From positions 744,001-808,000 of the forward strand of contig NZ_JAMQGO010000001.1 in assembly GCF_023703375.1 (NCBI RefSeq): DNA of 64,000 nucleotides, in the 5' to 3' direction. The stretch comes from Lutimaribacter degradans. Its GTDB lineage: Bacteria > Pseudomonadota > Alphaproteobacteria > Rhodobacterales > Rhodobacteraceae. Positions 9,716 through 18,595 of the stretch are shown in pieces. A program made the translations under genes and the position numbers. The stretch's first letter is position 1, and every line of letters starts with the position of its first letter. The notes beneath the pieces were generated by a model. It had not been told where the DNA came from and searched no databases. It saw nothing but the letters and a program-made list of their open reading frames with translations.

Positions 9716-10195
9716 TCAATGTGCGCGGCGGTGGTTCTGCGGCACCAGGTGCAGCTCGCTGCCCAGAAGGCACATGTCGCGCGTGCGTGCGGGCAGCCGA
9801 CCGGCCTGTTCGAAAAGCGAAACGAAATCGAGAAAGTTCTGACCTTCGCAAATCTTGTCCCCGCGATAGCGCGCCATCAGGTAGGCCATGCAGCTTACAT
9901 GGCGGTGTTTGCGGCGCTCGACCGCGCTGATGCGAAACGACATGGCCACCATCGGGCCATCCGAAATTCCCGTGACCTCGGTTATCTTCACGTCCTCGAA
10001 CTGGCGCAGCACCATGCAATGAAACGCGGCAAAGGCCGCGGGGCCCATCAGGTCCATCTCTTCCAGCCCGTGCATCTTTGCGTCTTCGGTCAGGATGCGC
10101 CCAAGCGCGCCGGCATCGCCCTCTTCCCAGATGGCGCGCAGGAAGGACTCGGTTCGTTCAAGCAAGTTCATGCTGGCCTCGTGCTGTTCGCGCAT
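9716..10195 (-). CDS. SnoaL/NTF2-like protein
   Basis: 159 residues with the cone-shaped alpha+beta fold pattern of the SnoaL-like group: an N-terminal helix (LLERTESFLRAIWEEGD), a polar pocket region (AKMHGLEEMDLMGPAAFAAFH) and a beta-rich C-terminal half. An alternative start at Met9 (10171) has a GAGG ribosome binding site and may be the real one. Functions in this fold vary widely (isomerases, cyclases, binding proteins), so none is assigned. It stands alone between rarD and the sodB terminator. Confidence 0.8.
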   Translation of the reverse strand: MREQHEASMNLLERTESFLRAIWEEGDAGALGRILTEDAKMHGLEEMDLMGPAAFAAFHCMVLRQFEDVKITEVTGISDGPMVAMSFRISAVERRKHRHVSCMAYLMARYRGDKICEGQNFLDFVSLFEQAGRLPARTRDMCLLGSELHLVPQNHRRAH

Positions 10196-10270
10196 GACCT
10201 TATACCCTGCGCCGCGCCGGTTTGTAGGGCGTTTTCACAGCCGCGCGCCAAGACGGGCGGGCGAAACGAA

Positions 10271-10298
10271 GAAAGCCCGCCGGGATGGGCGGGCTTTC
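10271..10298 (-). terminator. Intrinsic-type terminator of sodB
   Basis: A perfect 11-bp stem, GAAAGCCCGCC (10271-10281) with GGCGGGCTTTC (10288-10298) and a 6-nt loop, lies 20 bp after the sodB stop. In the leftward direction it is followed by a T-rich TTCGTTTC. Confidence 0.75.
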
Positions 10299-10318
10299 AA
10301 GCGGTTTTTGGTGCCGTG

Positions 10319-10921
10319 TCACTTCATACGGCTGGCAACGTTTTCCCAGTTGACCAGCTTGTTCAGGAAGTTGTCGAGGTAAGCCGGGCGCTTGTTGCGG
10401 AAATCAATGTAGTAGGAGTGTTCCCACACGTCGCAGCCCAGAAGCGCGGTCTGGCCAAAGCACAGCGGGTTCACGCCGTTTTCGGTCTTTGTGACCTTCA
10501 GGCTGCCGTCGGTGTCCTGCACCAGCCATGCCCAGCCCGAACCGAACTGGCCCGCGCCCGCGGCGGCGAACTGCGACTTGAACTCGTCGACCGAGCCGAA
10601 CGCCTCGGTCAGGGCCTTTTCCAGTTCACCGGGCATGCCGGTGCCGCCCGGCGCCATCATTTCCCAGAACTGCGTGTGGTTCCAGTGCTGCGAGGCGTTG
10701 TTGAAGATGCCGTTCTGCGCCACGGCCTTCGGGTCATACGTGCCCTTGATAATCTCTTCGACGCTCTTGCCTTCCCACTCGGTGCCGGAAATGGCCTTGC
10801 TGCCGTTATCGACATACGCCTTGTGGTGAATGTCGTGGTGATACTCCAGCGTTTCGCGGCTCATGCCAGAATCGGCCAGCGCGTCATGTGCATAGGGAAG
10901 ATCGGGAAGTTCGAAAGCCAT
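10319..10921 (-). CDS. sodB: Superoxide dismutase, iron type
   Basis: 200 residues, the normal length for cytoplasmic FeSOD. The start at MAFELPDLPYAHDAL has a GAGGGG ribosome binding site. Metal ligands are visible: His28 in the HHDIHH segment, the His in NNASQHWNH, and the Asp/His pair in DVWEHSYYIDF. The residue pattern around AAGAGQFGSGW and GCDVWEHSYY favours Fe over Mn. The enzyme dismutates superoxide to oxygen and hydrogen peroxide. It is monocistronic, with its own terminator and a promoter-like palindrome upstream. Confidence 0.96.
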   Translation of the reverse strand: MAFELPDLPYAHDALADSGMSRETLEYHHDIHHKAYVDNGSKAISGTEWEGKSVEEIIKGTYDPKAVAQNGIFNNASQHWNHTQFWEMMAPGGTGMPGELEKALTEAFGSVDEFKSQFAAAGAGQFGSGWAWLVQDTDGSLKVTKTENGVNPLCFGQTALLGCDVWEHSYYIDFRNKRPAYLDNFLNKLVNWENVASRMK

Positions 10922-10969
10922 TGGGACACCCCTCGTTGTTCGTGCGTTGATGATGCCTGTTACATGGTA

Positions 10970-10985
10970 GTCACCCGTGGGTAAC
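10970..10985 (-). promoter_or_regulatory. Imperfect palindrome in the sodB promoter region
   Basis: GTCACCC-GT-GGGTAAC has 7-bp arms with one mismatch and lies about 50 bp upstream of the sodB start. On the leftward strand it sits directly after a TTGACG hexamer (10984-10989) that could be the -35 box, so it would occupy the spacer before the -10. MerR-type regulators bind in that position, but this is an inference from one site. Confidence 0.35.
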
Positions 10986-11083
10986 GTCAACCCCCTTGCC
11001 GCCGCGCGGGACGCGCGCGAAACGCGGCCACGGGGCGCGACAGGTGCACTCATGCGGCGGCGTCGCTGCCCCGGCTTGGTCGA

Positions 11084-11662
11084 TCAGGGTTTGAAATACC
11101 CCACTGCGCTCCCCTCGGAGGACGCCACGCAAAGCAGGTCGTACATGTATTGTGCCACCGATCGGAAGCAAACGACACGCGCCGCGCCCGGCGCCGTTAA
11201 CCAAAAGGCACCCGGCACCTGGGCAAACCGCGTGCGGCGCATCTCGCCGGGACCGAATCGCTCGGGGTGCAGATCAACCGGCGCCAGCTTGGCCAACACT
11301 TCGCGCAGGGTTGCATCGTCGCCGTCCAGCGTGAACATCGCCCGTGCGTCGGATACGTTTTCGACAAGGTGATGACGGCCCGCCAGCGCCGCGCGCAGCC
11401 CGGCAACCATGTCATGCGCATCCTCGTAAGGGCACATGAGCAGCCATTCATCGGGCGACATCCAGGCAATGGCCCGTTTATCCGCCGCAACGATGGTGCG
11501 GGTATCGGGCAGATCCAGCCCGGTGGCCTGCTTCACCGCGTCGGCGAACCCGGCCTCCCCGGTCTGGCCGCGCAGGGTTATCATGCCCTGCAGGCCCGCC
11601 TCGGCGACCGTTACCAGACCCTTGTGCCACGTGCCGCGCAGCGCGCTTTGTGCCTCAGACAT
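11084..11662 (-). CDS. soxG: Sarcosine oxidase gamma subunit
   Basis: 192 residues, starting at MSEAQSALRGTWHKG and overlapping the soxA stop by 8 bp. The sequence shows the family pattern CPYEDAHD...LVENVSDARAMFTLDG and ends in YDLLCVASSEGSAVGYFKP. The gamma subunit contributes to the folate-binding side of the heterotetrameric enzyme, next to the C-terminal half of alpha. It is the last gene of the leftward sarcosine oxidase unit. Confidence 0.94.
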   Translation of the reverse strand: MSEAQSALRGTWHKGLVTVAEAGLQGMITLRGQTGEAGFADAVKQATGLDLPDTRTIVAADKRAIAWMSPDEWLLMCPYEDAHDMVAGLRAALAGRHHLVENVSDARAMFTLDGDDATLREVLAKLAPVDLHPERFGPGEMRRTRFAQVPGAFWLTAPGAARVVCFRSVAQYMYDLLCVASSEGSAVGYFKP

Positions 11663-14600
11663 TCTGTTTCTCCCCGTCCTTGTCGAAGAAAACCGGCTCG
11701 ACGATCCGGGCCTTGTGGGTGGTGCCATCGGTGCCCGGAAATTCCAGCACCTCGCCCATGCGGTCGGGGCCGTGCCTGACCAGGCCCATCGCGATGCCGC
11801 GTTTCAGCGTTGGCGAATAATAGGTCGAGGTGACGCGCCCCTGCATGTTGCGCTGACCGTTGGCATTGGTGCCCTCGGCCACCGCGTAGGCACCATCGGG
11901 CAGCACGCCGCCATCCAGTGTTTCCAGCCCGACCAATTGCCAACGGTCCGGGTCGGTCATGTGGCTGCGTTCCTGCGCGCGCTTGCCGATGAAATCGTCC
12001 TTTTTCTTCGAGATCGCCCAGTGCAGCCCCAGGTCTTGCGGGATGACGGTGCCATCGGTTTCGTCACCGATCATGATAAAGCCCTTTTCGGCCCGCATCA
12101 CGTGCAACGCCTCGGTGCCGTAGGGCATGACGCCGAACTCTTCGCCCGCCGCCAGCAGCTTGTCCCACAACGCCCGGCCATAGGAGGCATCAACCGCGAT
12201 TTCATACGACAGCTCGCCCGAGAACGAGATGCGGAAGACCCGCACCCCGATCCCCGCCAGGGTGCCATCGGCCCAGGCCATGAAAGGCAACGTCTCGCGC
12301 GACAGGTCCATGCCGCCCAGCTTTTCCAGAACCTTGCGCGCATTGGGGCCGACCACGCCGATCTGGGCGTATTGCTCGGTCACGTTGGCGACGTAAACCT
12401 GCCAGTCCCACCATTCGGTCTGCAGCCACTCCTCCATGTGGGCATGGATACGCTCGGCCCCGCCGGTGGTGGTGTGGCACAAGAAGGTCTCGTCATCGAT
12501 CCGCGCCACCACGCCATCATCCATCAAGAAGCCGTTTTCGCTGCACATCAGGCCATAACGGCAGCGCCCCGGTTTCAGCGTGGACATCATGTTGGTGTAG
12601 AGCATATCCAGGAAACGCGCCGCATCCGGCCCCTTGACCACCAGTTTGCCCAGGGTAGAGGCATCGAGCAGCCCCAGCGAGTTGCGCGTCTGGGTGATCT
12701 CGCGCTCGACCGCCTGGGCGTGGCTCTCGCCGCCCTGCGGGTAGCAATAGGGCCTGCGCCAGTGGCCGACGGGTTCGAAATAGGCGCCCTGCGCCTCGTG
12801 CCAGTCCTGGATGGGCGTGCGGCGGATCGGCTGAAAGACCTTGCCGCGCGCCTCGCCCGCGATGGCGCCCATGGAAATCGGCGTGTAGGGCGGGCGAAAG
12901 GTGGTTGTCCCGGTTTGCGGGATGGGCTGCCCCAACGCATCCGACAGGATCGCCAGACCGTTGATATTGCTCAACTTGCCCTGGTCAGTGGCCATGCCCA
13001 GCGTGGTATAGCGCTTTGCGTGTTCGACGGATTCGAACCCTTCGCGCGCGGCCAGTTGCACATCGCTCACCTTGACGTCGTTCTGGAAATCCAGCCACGC
13101 CTTCATCCGCAGCTTGATATCCACGCCCTGCGGCATCAGCCAGACCGGCTCGATCGGCGCCTCGTCGGGGCCTGCCCCTTGCGGCGCGGCGGTCTTCGGC
13201 GGCGTGGCGCCCACGGCTTGCGCTGCGGCGCGGCCCGCTGCATCGGCATCGGCCAGCACGTCGCCCAGCCCCAGGTGGCCATTGGCACTGCCCGCCGGAA
13301 TGACGAATGCCTCACCCGTCGCGCCGGTGGGCGGCGCGCTGGCACGCGGGCGGAACATGGACTGCGCGTCATCCCAATCCAGCTTGCCACCGCAATGCGA
13401 CCACAGGTGCACGACCGGCGACCAGCCGCCCGACATGGCAACCGCGTCGCACTTGATCTCGTCCAGAACCGCGCCCTCGCCCGCCTGCGCGCAGATCGCC
13501 ACGCCCTCGACGCGGCGGGTGCCCTTGACCTTGGCGATGCCCTTTCCGGTTTCAACCCGGATGCCAAGATCGCGCGCCTGCTGGGCCAGCGCGCCGCCGC
13601 CGCCCGCCCGCGCGTCGATGATGGCCGGAACCTCCAGCCCCATCTCCTTCATGGAGATCGCCGTGCGATAGGCATCGTCATTGTTGGTGACAACCACGGT
13701 GCGGTCGCCGATGGACACGCCGTAATTCACCGCGTAATCGCGCAGGGCACTTGCCAGAAGCACGCCGGGAACATCGTTGCCCGCAAAGCAAAGCGGCCGT
13801 TCGATGGCGCCGGTTGCCGTCACGATCTGCTTGCACCGCAAGCGCCACAGGCGGTGCCGCGGTCCGGGGGTGCCCGGTGCGTGGTCGCTCATCCGCTCAT
13901 AGGCCAGCACGTAGCCATGATCGTAAACGCCCGCCCCCATCATGCGGGTGCGCAGCGCCACGTTCTTCATGCCGCGCAGCTCGGCCAGCGCGGCCTCGAC
14001 GAACTCGGCCGCCGGTTTGCCGTCAACCTCGCCGCCATCCACCGGGGTGCGCCCGCCCCAATGGGCGGTCTGCTCGATCAGCAGCACCTGCGCGCCCGCG
14101 CGCCCGGCCGCCAGCGCCGCCTGCAGGCCCGCAATGCCGCCGCCGATCACCAGCACGTCGATATAGGCATAGAAATGTTCATAGGTGTCTTCATCGCGGC
14201 TATGGGCCTCGGGGGCGCGGCCCAGCCCCGCCGACTGCCGGATGAAGGGCTCGTAGACATGTTTCCAGAAGGCGCGCGGATACATGAACATCTTGTAGTA
14301 AAAGCCCGCGGGCAGGAAGCGGCTGAAATAGGTGTTCACCGCGCCGATATCGAATTCAAGGCTGGGCCAGTGGTTCTGGCTGGTGGCGGCCAACCCCTCG
14401 AACAGCTCGGTCGTGGTGGCGCGCTGGTTGGGCTCCAGCCGGTTGCCGGTGCCAAGGTTGACCAGCGCGTTGGGCTCTTCGGCGCCGCTTGCCACCACCC
14501 CGCGCGGGCGGTGATACTTGAACGACCGGCCCACCATCATCTTGCCATTGGCCAGCAGCGCCGAGGCCAGCGTATCGCCTGCGTGACCCGAAAGGCGCTC

Positions 14601-14672
14601 GCCGTTGAAGGTGAAATTCATCTTTTGCGCGCGGTTCACCAACCGCCCGCCCGTCGCAAGACGCGTGCTCAT
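11655..14672 (-). CDS. soxA: Sarcosine oxidase alpha subunit
   Basis: 1005 residues, starting at MSTRLATGGRLVNR. Domain order: an N-terminal 2Fe-2S-like fold region, a dinucleotide-binding domain with IGGGIAGLQAALAAGRAGA (about residues 172-200; binds NAD+ in characterised enzymes), then a C-terminal GcvT-like domain (about 600-1000) that binds tetrahydrofolate. Together with beta, gamma and delta it oxidatively demethylates sarcosine to glycine, producing 5,10-methylene-THF and hydrogen peroxide. The start overlaps the soxD stop (ATGA). The length and domains are standard. Confidence 0.96.
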   Translation of the reverse strand: MSTRLATGGRLVNRAQKMNFTFNGERLSGHAGDTLASALLANGKMMVGRSFKYHRPRGVVASGAEEPNALVNLGTGNRLEPNQRATTTELFEGLAATSQNHWPSLEFDIGAVNTYFSRFLPAGFYYKMFMYPRAFWKHVYEPFIRQSAGLGRAPEAHSRDEDTYEHFYAYIDVLVIGGGIAGLQAALAAGRAGAQVLLIEQTAHWGGRTPVDGGEVDGKPAAEFVEAALAELRGMKNVALRTRMMGAGVYDHGYVLAYERMSDHAPGTPGPRHRLWRLRCKQIVTATGAIERPLCFAGNDVPGVLLASALRDYAVNYGVSIGDRTVVVTNNDDAYRTAISMKEMGLEVPAIIDARAGGGGALAQQARDLGIRVETGKGIAKVKGTRRVEGVAICAQAGEGAVLDEIKCDAVAMSGGWSPVVHLWSHCGGKLDWDDAQSMFRPRASAPPTGATGEAFVIPAGSANGHLGLGDVLADADAAGRAAAQAVGATPPKTAAPQGAGPDEAPIEPVWLMPQGVDIKLRMKAWLDFQNDVKVSDVQLAAREGFESVEHAKRYTTLGMATDQGKLSNINGLAILSDALGQPIPQTGTTTFRPPYTPISMGAIAGEARGKVFQPIRRTPIQDWHEAQGAYFEPVGHWRRPYCYPQGGESHAQAVEREITQTRNSLGLLDASTLGKLVVKGPDAARFLDMLYTNMMSTLKPGRCRYGLMCSENGFLMDDGVVARIDDETFLCHTTTGGAERIHAHMEEWLQTEWWDWQVYVANVTEQYAQIGVVGPNARKVLEKLGGMDLSRETLPFMAWADGTLAGIGVRVFRISFSGELSYEIAVDASYGRALWDKLLAAGEEFGVMPYGTEALHVMRAEKGFIMIGDETDGTVIPQDLGLHWAISKKKDDFIGKRAQERSHMTDPDRWQLVGLETLDGGVLPDGAYAVAEGTNANGQRNMQGRVTSTYYSPTLKRGIAMGLVRHGPDRMGEVLEFPGTDGTTHKARIVEPVFFDKDGEKQNV

Positions 14673-14998
14673 GCGAATTCTCTCCACGTCCAGCCCGGCC
14701 GCCGGGCCGAGATCTTGTCCTTGATGTCCTGCGGTGGCTCGGTGGTCTGGGCACTGTAGGTGCCGAACACTTCAAGCGTCTGGGTGCAGCGCGCCGCGTG
14801 AAACCACTTGCCGCAGCCATATACATGCCGCCAGCGCTCGAAATGCACGCCGCGCGGGTTTTCCTTGGCAAAGAGGTAGTCGTGAAACGCCTCGTCCGAC
14901 GAGCCGGGCCCGGACCGCTTTATATGCGCCTCGCCCCCGCCGTGAAATTCCGTTTCTTCGCCTCTGACCCCGCAACAGGGGCATTCAAGGATCAACAT
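14669..14998 (-). CDS. soxD: Sarcosine oxidase delta subunit
   Basis: 109 residues, starting at MLILECPCCGVRG. The zinc-binding residues are visible: Cys6 and Cys9 at the N-terminus, and a His/Cys pair in WRHVYGCGKWFHAARC. The small subunit is structural in the heterotetramer. An in-frame ATG six bases upstream (15004) is a possible alternative start. It overlaps soxA by ATGA and follows a terminator-like hairpin, so soxDAG may have a promoter of its own. Confidence 0.93.
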   Translation of the reverse strand: MLILECPCCGVRGEETEFHGGGEAHIKRSGPGSSDEAFHDYLFAKENPRGVHFERWRHVYGCGKWFHAARCTQTLEVFGTYSAQTTEPPQDIKDKISARRPGWTWREFA

Positions 14999-15053
14999 GG
15001 CGCGCATCCTTCCGCGTATGGACCTCCCGCCCGAACGGCGGGGGCCGGACATG

Positions 15054-15085
15054 AAAAACGGGCCGACGCCAAAGAGCGCCGACCC
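15054..15085 (-). terminator. Terminator between the small membrane gene and soxD
   Basis: On the leftward strand CGGGTCGGCGC pairs with G(G)CGTCGGCCCG (one mismatch and one G-U) around a short loop, and the stem is followed at once by TTTTT (15054-15058). It lies downstream of the small membrane gene and upstream of soxD. Confidence 0.7.
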
Positions 15086-15115
15086 GATCGGTTCGGTTCA
15101 AGGCAGGCTTGTGGG

Positions 15116-15358
15116 TTATTCGCCGGCAGGCATGGTGCCGGCAGAAGGCATCGTTGAGGTGCCCGAGGCAGAGCTTTCCGCCCCAGCCCCTGTGGCACCC
15201 TCGCCGCCGCCCGATTCTTCCGGGTTCGTGCCGAACGAGGCCAGCAGCATGATGAACCCCAGAATGACCACGACAACGAGAAGCCCGCCAAGGCCCCCCG
15301 ATCCCGAGGAGATTTCGTGCGTGTCCTGCGTGCGGGTGTTGTAATCGAGATGTGACAT
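15116..15358 (-). CDS. Small single-helix membrane protein inside the sarcosine oxidase locus
   Basis: 80 residues, starting at MSHLDYNTRTQDTHE with a strong GAGAGGAGG ribosome binding site. There is one transmembrane helix (GGLLVVVVILGFIMLLASFG) and then a low-complexity Gly/Ser/Ala-rich tail. No known domain is recognised. It lies between soxB and soxD and is followed by its own terminator hairpin, so it probably forms a separate transcript. It is not a recognised part of the sarcosine oxidase complex. Confidence 0.75.
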   Translation of the reverse strand: MSHLDYNTRTQDTHEISSGSGGLGGLLVVVVILGFIMLLASFGTNPEESGGGEGATGAGAESSASGTSTMPSAGTMPAGE

Positions 15359-15640
15359 GGTTCCTCCTCTCTTTCGGAATGAACCACACATGGCGCCCCT
15401 GCCCCCATGACGGAAGAATGAGCGGAAATCCCCGGTCGTTTTACGCCGTTTCCTGCAAATTCACCCTCGCGCGCCCGGCAATAGCCTGCCGATCCGGCGG
15501 TGATGCGGCCATTTCGAGGGGTCAGCATGTCACGCCTCCTAGATCATGGATATTTGTCGCCAGATTCGCGCAGCACAGGTCAGAGCCGGGTCGGGTACGG
15601 CCCGAGATCGCGCCCCGGCGCCTCTCGAAACGGCAGGCCA

Positions 15641-16885
15641 TCAATGCGCCACCCCCGCCGCCACGCTCTCGTCGATGAATTTTCCCTCGCGGAAGCGATA
15701 GAGCGAAAACTCGTCGGTCAGCGGGGATTGTCCCTTTGCCATCAGCTCGGCCATGCCCCAGCCCGAGCCGGGGATCGCCTTGAAGCCGCCGGTGCCCCAG
15801 CCGCAGTTTATGAAACAGCCCTCAAGAGGGGTTTTCGACAAGATGGGGGAGCGGTCACCCGTCATGTCGACGATGCCGCCCCATTGGCGCAGCATTTTCA
15901 GCCGTGAAATCATCGGGAAGGTTTCGACCAGCGCGCGCACCGTTTCCTCGATATGGTGAAAGCTGCCGCGCTGGGTGTAGTTGTTGTACCCGTCCGCGCC
16001 GCCACCGATCACCATTTCGCCCTTGTCCGACTGGCTCATGTAGCCATGCACGGTGTTGGCCATCACCACCACGTCCATGCAAGGCTTGATCGGTTCCGAT
16101 ACCAGCGCCTGCAGCGCCACCGATTCGATGGGCAGCCGGAACCCGGCCATGTCCGCCACGACGCCGGAATGGCCCGCGACGACGATGCCCAGCTTGTCAC
16201 AATCGATCGACCCCTTGGTGGTGTCGACGCCGGTGACCTTGCCGCCCGTTTGCCGGATGGACGTGACCTCGCATTGCTGGATCACGTCCATGCCCATGTC
16301 GGAACAGGCCCGCGCATAGCCCCAGGCGACCGCGTCGTGCCGGGCGGTGCCCGCGCGCGCCTGCCACAACGCGCCCAGCACCGGGTAGCGCGGGCCATCG
16401 AGGTTGATGATCGGCACCAGCTTCTTCACCTCGTCGGGCTGGATGAACCGCGTGTCCACCCCTTGCAGGGCATTGGCATGGGCCGTGCGCAGGTAGCCAC
16501 GCACCTCGTGCTCGGTCTGGGCCAGCATCATCACGCCACGGGGCGAATACATGACGTTGTAATTCAGGTCCTGGCTCATCGTCTCGTAAAGCGAGCGCGC
16601 CTTTTCATAGATCGCCGCCGACGGATCTTGCAGGTAGTTCGAGCGGATGATGGTCGTGTTGCGGCCAGTGTTGCCGCCGCCCAGCCACCCCTTTTCCACG
16701 ATCGCCACGTTGCGGATGCCGTGATTCTTGCCAAGGTAGTAGGCCGTGGCCAGCCCGTGCCCGCCCGCACCTATGATGATGACATCGTATTTCTTCTTGG
16801 GCGCGGGGCTTTTCCACGCGCGTTCCCACCCGGTGTGATAACGCGCGGCCTCGCGCGCGACGGCAAAGACGGAGTATCGTTTCAT
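15641..16885 (-). CDS. soxB: Sarcosine oxidase beta subunit
   Basis: 414 residues, starting at MKRYSVFAVAREAARY; the frame stays open far upstream only because it runs antisense to ccmI. The FAD-binding motif IIIGAGGHGLATAYYLG covers residues 36-52. Beta carries FAD and, in characterised enzymes, covalently bound FMN; it performs the oxidation of sarcosine. It is the first gene of the leftward locus, divergent from ccmI, and separated from soxD by the small membrane gene and a terminator. Confidence 0.96.
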   Translation of the reverse strand: MKRYSVFAVAREAARYHTGWERAWKSPAPKKKYDVIIIGAGGHGLATAYYLGKNHGIRNVAIVEKGWLGGGNTGRNTTIIRSNYLQDPSAAIYEKARSLYETMSQDLNYNVMYSPRGVMMLAQTEHEVRGYLRTAHANALQGVDTRFIQPDEVKKLVPIINLDGPRYPVLGALWQARAGTARHDAVAWGYARACSDMGMDVIQQCEVTSIRQTGGKVTGVDTTKGSIDCDKLGIVVAGHSGVVADMAGFRLPIESVALQALVSEPIKPCMDVVVMANTVHGYMSQSDKGEMVIGGGADGYNNYTQRGSFHHIEETVRALVETFPMISRLKMLRQWGGIVDMTGDRSPILSKTPLEGCFINCGWGTGGFKAIPGSGWGMAELMAKGQSPLTDEFSLYRFREGKFIDESVAAGVAH

Positions 16886-17071
16886 GCGGGTCCCATTCTG
16901 CTGGCGGCGGCCGAATCCAACACGGATGTCCTGTCGTGCTATCTGCCCCGTATCGCAGGCGTGGCGCTGTTTCGAAACGTCACAATGGCGCGCGCTTGCG
17001 ACATGCGTCAGTTTACCCCTTTTGCCACGCGGCGCCCGTGTATACATCAGGCAGCAGCCGATGGAGGACAT

Positions 17072-18595
17072 ATGCTTTTCTGGATCATCTCGGGCGCGAT
17101 GGCGCTGGCTGTCGCGGCGCTTCTGGCGCTGGCCCTTGTGCGCGGCCGACGCGCGACCGAGCACCCCGCCGCCTTTGACCTGCGTGTCTATCGCGACCAG
17201 TTGAAGGAAATCGAGCGCGACCTGGCCCGCGGCGTGATCGGCGAGGACGACGCCGAGCGTATCCGCGCCGAGGTGTCGCGCCGCATCCTGACCGCCGACG
17301 CGCAACTGCAGGCCGCCGATATCGGCGCCGACCAGCCCTCGGGGCTGTCGCGCGGCATGGCGGTGGGCACTGGCGCTGTGCTGGTTGCCGGCGCCATCGG
17401 CGTCTACTGGCAACTGGGCGCGCCCGGTTACGGCGACATGGGGCTACAACAGCGAATGGAAATCGCGCGCGACATGCGCGAGAACCGCCCCTCGCAATCC
17501 GAGGCCGAGGCGCAGGTGCCTCTGACCGAGATGCCGCAAGACGCCCCGCCCGAGTATCTCGACCTGGTCAAGCGTCTGCGCGCGGCTGTGGCCGAACGCC
17601 CCGCCGATCTTCAGGGGCAGACCCTGCTGGCCCGCAGCGAGGCCGCGCTTGGCAACTTCACCGCCGCCTCCAAGGCGCAAGAGGCCATCCTTTCCATCAA
17701 GGGCACCGAGGCAACCGCCAAGGATTACGCCGATTACGCCGACATGCTGGTGCTGGCCGCCGGCGGCTATGTCAGCCCCGAGGCCGAAACCGCCCTGCGC
17801 GCGGCCCTGGCCCGCGACCCCGGCAATGGAACGGCGCGCTATTACATGGGGCTGATGGCAGCGCAGACGGGCCGCCCCGACCAGGCTTTCCGCGTCTGGG
17901 AACAATTGCTGCAAGAAGGCCCGGCCGATGCCGCCTGGATCGCGCCCATCCGCGCCCAGATCGAGGAAATCGCCGCCCGCGCCGGGGCGAATTTCACGCT
18001 CCCGCCCGAGCAGCCCGCCCTGCCCGGCCCCACCGCCGAAGACATCGAGAACGCCGAACAGATGACCCCCGAAGAGCGCCAGCAGATGGTGCGTGGCATG
18101 GTGGACCGCCTGATGAACCGGATGGCCAACCAGGGCGGCACGGCGCAGGAATGGGCCCAGCTTATCGGCGCGCTGGGCGAGCTTGGCGATACAGCCCGCG
18201 CCGCGGCCATCTGGGCCGAGGCACAACAGGTCTTTGCCGGGCGCCCGCAGATGCTGGCCACGGTACGCGCCGCCGCCCTGCAGGCCGGCGTGGCCGAGGG
18301 CACGCCCGATGACCTGCGCGGCCCCACCGCCGAGGACATGGAAAACGCGGCGCAAATGCCCGAACAAGACCGCCAGGAGATGATCAGAACCATGGTCTCG
18401 GGCCTGGCCGAGCGGCTGAACGAAGACGGCGGCAGCCCGCAGGAATGGGCGCGCCTGATCAGCTCTTACGGGGTGCTGGGCGATGCCGAGGGCGCACAGG
18501 CGGCGGTTGAAACCGCCCGCGCGGCCTTTGCCGATGACGCCGCCGCGCTGGCCGTGATCGCCGATGCCGCCCGCGCCGCGGGGCTGTCGGAATGA
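17072..18595 (+). CDS. ccmI: c-type cytochrome biogenesis protein CcmI
   Basis: 507 residues, starting at MLFWIISGAMALAVAAL after a GGAGGA ribosome binding site. Two membrane helices (residues 1-24 and about 92-112) flank a cytoplasmic loop (DLRVYRDQLKEIERDLARGVIG), followed by a periplasmic TPR domain (LARSEAALGNF, KAQEAILS). CcmI hands apocytochrome c to the heme ligation complex CcmFH. The C-terminal part carries a tandem repeat of about 98 residues (319-416 and 417-507), each copy starting GPTAEDxENAxQM. The stop overlaps ruvX (ATGA). The rest of the ccm system is not in the window. Confidence 0.94.
   Translation: MLFWIISGAMALAVAALLALALVRGRRATEHPAAFDLRVYRDQLKEIERDLARGVIGEDDAERIRAEVSRRILTADAQLQAADIGADQPSGLSRGMAVGTGAVLVAGAIGVYWQLGAPGYGDMGLQQRMEIARDMRENRPSQSEAEAQVPLTEMPQDAPPEYLDLVKRLRAAVAERPADLQGQTLLARSEAALGNFTAASKAQEAILSIKGTEATAKDYADYADMLVLAAGGYVSPEAETALRAALARDPGNGTARYYMGLMAAQTGRPDQAFRVWEQLLQEGPADAAWIAPIRAQIEEIAARAGANFTLPPEQPALPGPTAEDIENAEQMTPEERQQMVRGMVDRLMNRMANQGGTAQEWAQLIGALGELGDTARAAAIWAEAQQVFAGRPQMLATVRAAALQAGVAEGTPDDLRGPTAEDMENAAQMPEQDRQEMIRTMVSGLAERLNEDGGSPQEWARLISSYGVLGDAEGAQAAVETARAAFADDAAALAVIADAARAAGLSE

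Noticed and set aside
11436..14759. A 1107-codon open frame on the + strand
   Set aside because: It is the mirror of soxA: GC-rich codon bias keeps the antisense frame open. The product is rich in His, Arg and Gln and matches no family.
16886..17413. Upstream extension of soxB
   Set aside because: The extra 176 codons run antisense to ccmI, and SoxB proteins start at the MKRYSVF position.
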